Assembly: GCF_001676025.1 (NCBI RefSeq)
Contig: NZ_LZFW01000001.1
Location: forward strand, 124,001-188,000
Reading direction: 5' to 3'
DNA length: 64,000 nucleotides
Source of the DNA: Vibrio sp. UCD-FRSSP16_30
GTDB lineage: Bacteria; Pseudomonadota; Gammaproteobacteria; Enterobacterales; Vibrionaceae
The notes below the pieces were generated by a model. That model was given only the letters and a program-made list of their open reading frames with translations, did not search any database and had not been told where the DNA came from. Below, piece by piece: positions 59,401-64,000 of the stretch (within the stretch, counting starts at the first letter, position 1; each line of letters opens with the position of its first letter). Made by a program: the position numbers and the translations under genes.

Positions 59401-61110
59401 GCTGAAGAGAGCATGACGGCAGATATTGAAAGTATCCTTGGCATGTTCCTCGCGGCAGGTTCTCCAGAAAGAATGTTGCGCTGGCACTATCGTAGTCGTC
59501 ATGAATCGTTAATTGCGGTATCAAACCAAGAATTTTACGACAATAAGTTGATGATCTTCCCATCATCTGGGATTAATCCGCATGCCACAGGATTGAATCT
59601 CAATTACTTACCGCACACTACCTACGATAGAGGCGGCGCAAGAGTCAATGTTGGTGAAGCCGGTGAACTGGCCAAAGCGGTGATAGAACATGCCAAAACA
59701 TCCCCCAATCAAACATTGGGCGTGGTGGCTTTTAGTACCGCGCAACGAGATTGCATTTTGCTTGAAGTTGACCGCTTGCGAAAAGAAAACCCAGATTTAG
59801 AACACTTCTTTGGCGCGCACGCCGAAGGTGAGGACTTCTTTGTTAAGAACCTTGAAAACGTTCAGGGTGATGAGCGCGATGCCATTTTTATCAGTATTGG
59901 CTATGGTAAAACTCCGGAAGGACGTTTGCCGATGAGCTTTGGTCCGGTTAACTCAGCTGGTGGCGAGCGCCGCTTGAACGTATTAATTTCACGAGCCCGA
60001 ATGAGCATGCAAGTCTTTTGTAATTTCAAAGCCGAAGAGATGCCGACAACTGGCGAAACCCCATTTGGTGTTCGAGCATTGAAAAACTTTCTGCACTACG
60101 CCGATACTAAAGAGTTGGTTCGCCCACAAGAAACAGGCAAAGAACCGGATTCACCATTTGAAGAAGAAGTCATCTCGACCATTCGCAGCTTAGGGTATGA
60201 AGTTCAGCCTCAAGTTGGCTGCGCTGGATTTTATATTGATATTGCGGTGCGTGACCCAAGTAAACCGGGGCGTTATATGTTAGCAGTTGAATGTGACGGC
60301 GCAACCTATCATAGCTCGAAAAGCGCTCGAGACAGAGACCGCATTCGCCAAGGTGTGTTAGAAGGACTGGGTTGGCGATTCCACCGTATTTGGAGCACCG
60401 ATTGGTTTCGAAATCGCCATAAGGCTACAGAGCGTTTGGATGACGCGCTGAAATCAGCAAAAGCTTACTATGCAAACTTTGATGAAACACAAATCGTTGT
60501 GACTGAGCCTGTGAAAAAGGCAGTAAAAGCAGAGATTGAGCGTGTGGAAGTGGAAGAAAGTTCATCCTCTGCCGATTATGCGATAGCGGATATTGCCGAA
60601 TTATCACTGACAGTGGGGCAGACCATACCGGAAACGGATCTCTATTTGTTAGCCGAAGACATTGAAAAAGTGTTAAAGGTCGAATCACCAATGCACAGTA
60701 AGCATTTAGCGATACGTTTACTTTCAGCTGTTGGCGCGACGCGCTCAGGGGCCAGAATTAACCGCGCGATTGCTCAAGCAGCAGAATATCTGCAGCAACA
60801 AGGTAAAATCACACTTGATGCTGAATACCTCATTTATCCGGCGAAAGAAACTACGGTGCGAAACCGTAAACAATTGCCTTCTAATGAGCGCAAATTCGAC
60901 TTTGTTTATGATGATGAGATTGCTCTTGCCGCCAAAGAAACCGTGCAGGACACTTTCTCGATATCTAAAGATGATTTGGTAAAATCAGTGACAGAGATAC
61001 TGGGTTTTTCCAGCACCAGTCAATCGATGAAGCGCAAGGTTGAAGAAGTTCTGTCTATGCAAGAAAGCTTGGGTCACTTGAATCGCCAAGGAGACACATT
61101 TAAGGCTTAA
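56425..61110 (+). CDS. Large SF1 helicase-nuclease fusion (DUF4011/DUF3320-like architecture)
   Basis: 1561 residues. The N-terminal ~290 residues match the DUF4011-type region seen in front of such helicases. Walker A GPPGTGKSQT is at about 316-325; the helicase is then interrupted by a long insert; Walker B LVVFDEAS is at about 943-950, motif III VVGDTKQMPP near 970, motif V VQGDERD near 1150 and motif VI NVLISRARM near 1185 (UPF1-like SF1). A Vsr/DUF559-like nuclease domain follows at about 1245-1335, with FEEEV, YIDIAV and AVECDGATYH as likely catalytic region (ExD rather than ExK at the last position). The last ~130 residues fit DUF3320. Proteins of this build are often found as single-gene phage-defence candidates. 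Lone gene, no partner. Confidence 0.82.
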   Translation: MKIKTVFEKSRQELLDMGLRGNTLLSLGKGAKVLDIVDERSSQIFDILVSKNKTMKFLPAPDKLKDDEVPLQLSALTEHLQGQVGEKRHEDAALQTQLFSHSLDTRLLKIHSEAQTYVQEQGVDILYIATGFIKWYEDQSSDKPRYAPLVLIPVTLVRAEAGDAFKLSYTDADLGTNLTLAAKLRMDYAIELPKFGHDEDEFDLTTYFEKVSQAIAKETRWQVVTDKIALSFFSFGKFQMYQDLSDEAWPEGKKPSQHEVIKSLFGGGFESDRTHLDSTPMDVNKAEAIQLVLDSDSSQTEAVLAARSGANLVIQGPPGTGKSQTITNIISQALADNKKVLFVAEKMAALDVVKRRLDNCSIGDSVLELHSNKANKKAVLGSLEEALLQKVPVSPKRGDDIQKLVSLRAQLDDYSAAVNAPIKQTDISYQVALGHSLHTEQVLQDEGIDKSQLPEVISPASNWSNSQYKQVLGIVQELVDYLSAHGAPFVNSYCSTTLSEVSPAVVTRAKSSAEKLVILQQKIIETVQQLACHVSLSMPVDCYLDALKALKSLDVIASKPNLQGIHCDLSNWTQNGDAILQFAKSGLDLQSTKQQLQAEFTEQAFDYDWSATRGVFSTTGKKWWRFLSGDFRKMKAIYAGLRSNGLSGDVDDWLASIDGILQLKSQQREFIESAQAAIKVIGDNFRHERTDWSALFSPMQWLYDTTKSIDEGEIDNGVSDYFDSAQTPISHAQISAINSLVSQYDEVAQTLCTDLQLDEPSFTTQIAKHNVQDLPQVIADMDNVYELVRFNRISESLNQQQLQPWSQLAFTWQEKPALMVIGFQYRYYSQLVSEVYEQQPAIRDFDRVAHEQCIEQFKNIDKQLFNFAQEKLVEDLFERLPNPSARGEVEILRREFNKKRRHLPIRRLINRAGRAIQQIKPVFMMSPMSIATYLDPESIEFDLVVFDEASQVKVADGLGAILRAKQMIVVGDTKQMPPTSFFGRQYSVDDEEAEESMTADIESILGMFLAAGSPERMLRWHYRSRHESLIAVSNQEFYDNKLMIFPSSGINPHATGLNLNYLPHTTYDRGGARVNVGEAGELAKAVIEHAKTSPNQTLGVVAFSTAQRDCILLEVDRLRKENPDLEHFFGAHAEGEDFFVKNLENVQGDERDAIFISIGYGKTPEGRLPMSFGPVNSAGGERRLNVLISRARMSMQVFCNFKAEEMPTTGETPFGVRALKNFLHYADTKELVRPQETGKEPDSPFEEEVISTIRSLGYEVQPQVGCAGFYIDIAVRDPSKPGRYMLAVECDGATYHSSKSARDRDRIRQGVLEGLGWRFHRIWSTDWFRNRHKATERLDDALKSAKAYYANFDETQIVVTEPVKKAVKAEIERVEVEESSSSADYAIADIAELSLTVGQTIPETDLYLLAEDIEKVLKVESPMHSKHLAIRLLSAVGATRSGARINRAIAQAAEYLQQQGKITLDAEYLIYPAKETTVRNRKQLPSNERKFDFVYDDEIALAAKETVQDTFSISKDDLVKSVTEILGFSSTSQSMKRKVEEVLSMQESLGHLNRQGDTFKA

Positions 61111-61122
61111 ATTGTTATAACG

Positions 61123-61177
61123 CTGACTTTATTGAGTGTGAATCCGTTTTTTATTAAAGATTACTTAATAAAGTCAG
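61123..61177. repeat. Inverted repeat after the helicase gene
   Basis: CTGACTTTATT (61123-61133) and AATAAAGTCAG (61167-61177) are perfect 11-bp complements with a 33-nt T-rich loop. It may act as a weak terminator. The rest of the 61111-61405 gap shows nothing clear. Confidence 0.5.
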
Positions 61178-61405
61178 TGTCACCTGTTTACTACCCGCCA
61201 AATCAATAAGAAACCAACCGTATATTAAGTGCTTATAAATCACCTGTATTTGTCTTATATAGCGCTTTCTAATGTCAGGAAAACAGTATTTTCCTCTAAA
61301 ATCCCCATCAAATCATCACATCTAATTGACCGATTACTTACTTAAACCACAAATCAATCATTTATCCTATGAATAGAAATTGGGTGAATTGTATAAGGGT
61401 GGAGT

Positions 61406-64000
61406 ATGAAAGGGAATGTTAAGCTATTAGTTAGGCTTTTCAGTATGTTATGCGTTTTAAGCTTTGCGAGCCAAGCTTTCGCGGTATCAGTGACTAATGT
61501 AACTGAAGGTAAAATCAACGGACAAACCAGTGTGGTGGTTAGTTTGGATGGAGCGGTGCATCGCGCTCTGGATATCCCTGTCATTAAAGACGGTAAATCC
61601 ATTAAAACGTCTTGGATTTTATCCGCGGATAGAACCTATCAGTCATTCGCTATTGACGATTATGGTGTAGGTGAGTATGGCATCTCGTTAACGGGTATTG
61701 CGCGAGGCTTGTTGGATCAAGTCGAGTACATCAATATTTGTGAATCCTCACCGTCGGTGCGAGTATTAGGGCAAGGTCCTTTTATTAATGCCTCAGGCGA
61801 TAGAGGCATCCCGATTGAAAGTGTTAATGCGACCGGCGCGTTAATGTCTGTCTATCGAGTTGATGACACGCCTAATCTATTTGCCGATTATTTTTATTCC
61901 CAGCAATTAAGCAATTGGTCAGCGCAGCGCCTTAGAAAAAACTTCACCCATCAAACGGATTTAAGTTTCAAATTTGCACCTTCTAAACAAAATCAATCAG
62001 TGGTTTCTAATCTCACTCTACCTGATGAGTTGGCTAATGGTTGGTATATCGTGGCCATTAAACCAACGAACTCATTTGATAGCCCAGTTATCTTCCATGT
62101 TTTGCTTTCAGATATTGGTGTGCAAGCCAAAATATTTGCCAGCAAAGTATCACTACAAGCAGTGGACCTGACTAATAATCGTCCATTAGCCTCGGCAAAA
62201 GTGAGCGTAATTGGGCAAGACGGAATACGCAAAACGATAAGTTTACGCAATGGCTTTGCTCAGTTTGACTACAACAAGCGCTCTAGTGAAGATGTGTTTG
62301 TCATAGAAAGCAAGCAGGGCATGGCGGTGTTACCGATGAAAGAAGTGCCTCTGGATTTGTCAGATTTTGACGTCGCAGGTCAAAAAGATAAACCATTGAA
62401 TGGTTTTGTTTTTTCTAACCGTAATCTGTTTAAACCTTCAGAAAATGTGCCGTTAAATATTTTGATTCGTAAAGAATCTGGTGCGTTAAGTGCCATCAAA
62501 TCGGTATTTATTAAAGTAGTAACCCCAGATGGTAAAGAAGCTATCTCGCGCACCATCGAACAATCAATACCGGGTTTTTTTAGCTTTGACTTCGATATTC
62601 CTGCCTCAGCCAAATTAGGTAAATGGAGCGCGACCATCTTAGCGAATAAAACGTCAACTAAAGCCATTGGTACATTCAATTTTAATGTCGCAGAATTTGT
62701 GCCAGAAAGAATGGATTTAAGCATGACTTTTCCGTCAGTAATTACGACCGATTCTCCGATTGAGGGACAGGCAAGTGGTCGTTATTTATACGGTCAGGTT
62801 GCCGATGGTAATAAGCTTACCATCAGTTCTACTTTGAGGTCTGTCGAGCATTTTTCCGGTAAATTCAGTCAATATTATGTGGGGAATGATCATTATATTT
62901 CCTCTCGTAATGCGCCAAAATCTTTGGATATAAACTTAAATAAGCAAGGTACGGCAAACTTTACACTCAGTGCTGTGGACAGCGATTCATTAGATGGACC
63001 TGCGATGCTGACCACCAATAATCAACTGTTTGAGACTGGCGGTGCGACCACCACTCGCGTAAAACGCGTGCTTGTGTCTAATGGTAAATCCATTGTGGGT
63101 TTAAGACCTGCTAGAGAAGATGTTGGCTATTTTGAGGATACTAAGTTTGGTTTATTGTTGCTTAACGATACCGGTGACAAGGCGCTTGCTGGCAATGTGA
63201 CCATCAAAGTAGAGCGTAATGCAGGTGGTTATTATTGGGTCTTTAATCAAAGTTCTGGCTGGGATTTACGTCGCGATGATAGATGGCGAGTCGTTGAATC
63301 TAAAACAGTCAAAGTCAATAACAAGCAAAATACGCTTACCGTTCCTGTGGAATGGGGCGAGTACCGCGTAACCGCTACCGCACCAAGTGGGCAACACACA
63401 GTTTATTCTTTCTATGCAGGTTGGAATGATGGCGATACACAAATTCCGGTTAAGCCCGATCAACTGGCAATGAAACTGGATAAACAAGATTACCTAACGG
63501 GCGAATATATTAGCGTCAGCATTACTTCCCCTATTGATGGCTTAGTGTCATTGGAATTGGTGGGTGATAAAACTTATCAGCATAAAACAGTGATGGTGAA
63601 GGGAACAAAAAAGGTCAGAATTAAAATCCCTAATGATTTAGAACGTCATGATCTGTACTTGATTGGCACTTTAGTCAATGCCGAAAAATCGTATGTACAA
63701 CGCTCGTTATCTGTCGCGCCAGTGAGGCTTTATCGTGGTCATCGCAAGCTAAATGTCAGCATTGAAGCGCCACAAAAACTAGAACCATTTACCACGCAGC
63801 ATATTAAGGTCAAGGTTGATAGCAAGCAAGATCTTAGCAACGCTTATGTGGTGTTAACGGTTGCTGATAAAGGCATCATTAACATGGCTCGTTACCAAGT
63901 GCCGAATGTCTTTGATTGGTTTTATGGTCATAAACGTTTAGGTGCGGATGTCATCGATCTATATTCAAGACAGTTTGAATCTCGTCCTTCGGCGTTCATT
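61406..64000 (+). CDS. Alpha-2-macroglobulin family protein (3' end outside window)
   Basis: Open frame from ATG 61406 (GGTGGAG site upstream) to the window end, 865 residues so far. Signal peptide MKGNVKLLVRLFSMLCVLSF...AFA cleaved before VSVTN; no lipobox cysteine, unlike E. coli YfhM. The segment NGFVFSNRNLFKPSENVPLNILIR (about 332-355) is the typical MG2 entry sequence (bait-region side) of bacterial alpha-2-macroglobulins; repeated beta-rich MG domains follow. Expected full length is about 1500-1650 residues, so the thioester region and C-terminus cannot be judged. Bacterial family members are periplasmic protease traps, sometimes paired with the peptidoglycan synthase PbpC; pbpC may follow outside the window. 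Confidence 0.85.
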   Translation, partial: MKGNVKLLVRLFSMLCVLSFASQAFAVSVTNVTEGKINGQTSVVVSLDGAVHRALDIPVIKDGKSIKTSWILSADRTYQSFAIDDYGVGEYGISLTGIARGLLDQVEYINICESSPSVRVLGQGPFINASGDRGIPIESVNATGALMSVYRVDDTPNLFADYFYSQQLSNWSAQRLRKNFTHQTDLSFKFAPSKQNQSVVSNLTLPDELANGWYIVAIKPTNSFDSPVIFHVLLSDIGVQAKIFASKVSLQAVDLTNNRPLASAKVSVIGQDGIRKTISLRNGFAQFDYNKRSSEDVFVIESKQGMAVLPMKEVPLDLSDFDVAGQKDKPLNGFVFSNRNLFKPSENVPLNILIRKESGALSAIKSVFIKVVTPDGKEAISRTIEQSIPGFFSFDFDIPASAKLGKWSATILANKTSTKAIGTFNFNVAEFVPERMDLSMTFPSVITTDSPIEGQASGRYLYGQVADGNKLTISSTLRSVEHFSGKFSQYYVGNDHYISSRNAPKSLDINLNKQGTANFTLSAVDSDSLDGPAMLTTNNQLFETGGATTTRVKRVLVSNGKSIVGLRPAREDVGYFEDTKFGLLLLNDTGDKALAGNVTIKVERNAGGYYWVFNQSSGWDLRRDDRWRVVESKTVKVNNKQNTLTVPVEWGEYRVTATAPSGQHTVYSFYAGWNDGDTQIPVKPDQLAMKLDKQDYLTGEYISVSITSPIDGLVSLELVGDKTYQHKTVMVKGTKKVRIKIPNDLERHDLYLIGTLVNAEKSYVQRSLSVAPVRLYRGHRKLNVSIEAPQKLEPFTTQHIKVKVDSKQDLSNAYVVLTVADKGIINMARYQVPNVFDWFYGHKRLGADVIDLYSRQFESRPSAFI

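Overview
This window reads as a piece of a Vibrionaceae (most likely Vibrio) chromosome. Gene content and order fit: mukB, torECA, an aspS/ruvCAB block, cydABX next to tol-pal, nadA, a glpFKRD cluster, and a Qrr quorum-sensing small RNA with a sigma-54 promoter and LuxO-type sites. Codon use and moderate AT richness are uniform across the core. No rRNA or CRISPR array was seen; one tRNA (Ser-GGA) is present. The genus call is inference from gene content, not a database match.

Layout. 1-4132: 3' part of mukB (its 5' end is outside the window), then a convergent small operon of a 77-aa conserved protein and a YeeZ-like NAD(P)-binding protein. 5793-9673: torE-torC-torA, the TMAO respiration operon, preceded by a long intergenic region holding a perfect inverted pair of DnaA-box sequences. 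9815-9924 (minus): a Qrr sRNA not represented by any ORF, with its regulatory region up to about 10065. 10174-15268: cmoA (minus), aspS, ruvC, ruvA, ruvB. 15610-24204: cydA-cydB-cydX (with a perfect FNR box upstream; ybgE is missing), then ybgC-tolQ-tolR-tolA-tolB-pal-cpoB. 24318-26030: nadA and a convergent UPF0149-family gene.

26247-31760 is an accessory island in the 3' end of tRNA-Ser(GGA). The tRNA 3' end plus terminator is repeated, in slightly degenerate form, at the far end. Next to the tRNA lies a truncated integrase gene. The cargo is a tight three-gene operon: a predicted nuclease effector, a small middle protein and an SMC/Rad50-like ATPase with a CPxC hinge motif. This matches the layout of the Lamassu/DdmABC and ABC-three-component conflict systems and is the best candidate for an interesting system here. 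A small secreted ricin-type lectin-like protein sits just outside the far repeat.

32894-38010: glpF, glpK, glpR, glpD for glycerol uptake and use. 38191-55459 is almost entirely on the minus strand and looks like a peptide acquisition locus. It holds two tandem copies of a very large metzincin-type lipoprotein protease (one broken by a 2-nt frameshift), an M42 aminopeptidase, and an operon of an outer-membrane barrel protein with a Yej-type peptide ABC transporter. 56425-61110: a 1561-aa SF1 helicase with a PD-(D/E)XK-like nuclease domain, a probable DNA/RNA conflict or phage-defence protein. 61406-64000: 5' part of an alpha-2-macroglobulin-family gene that runs off the window.
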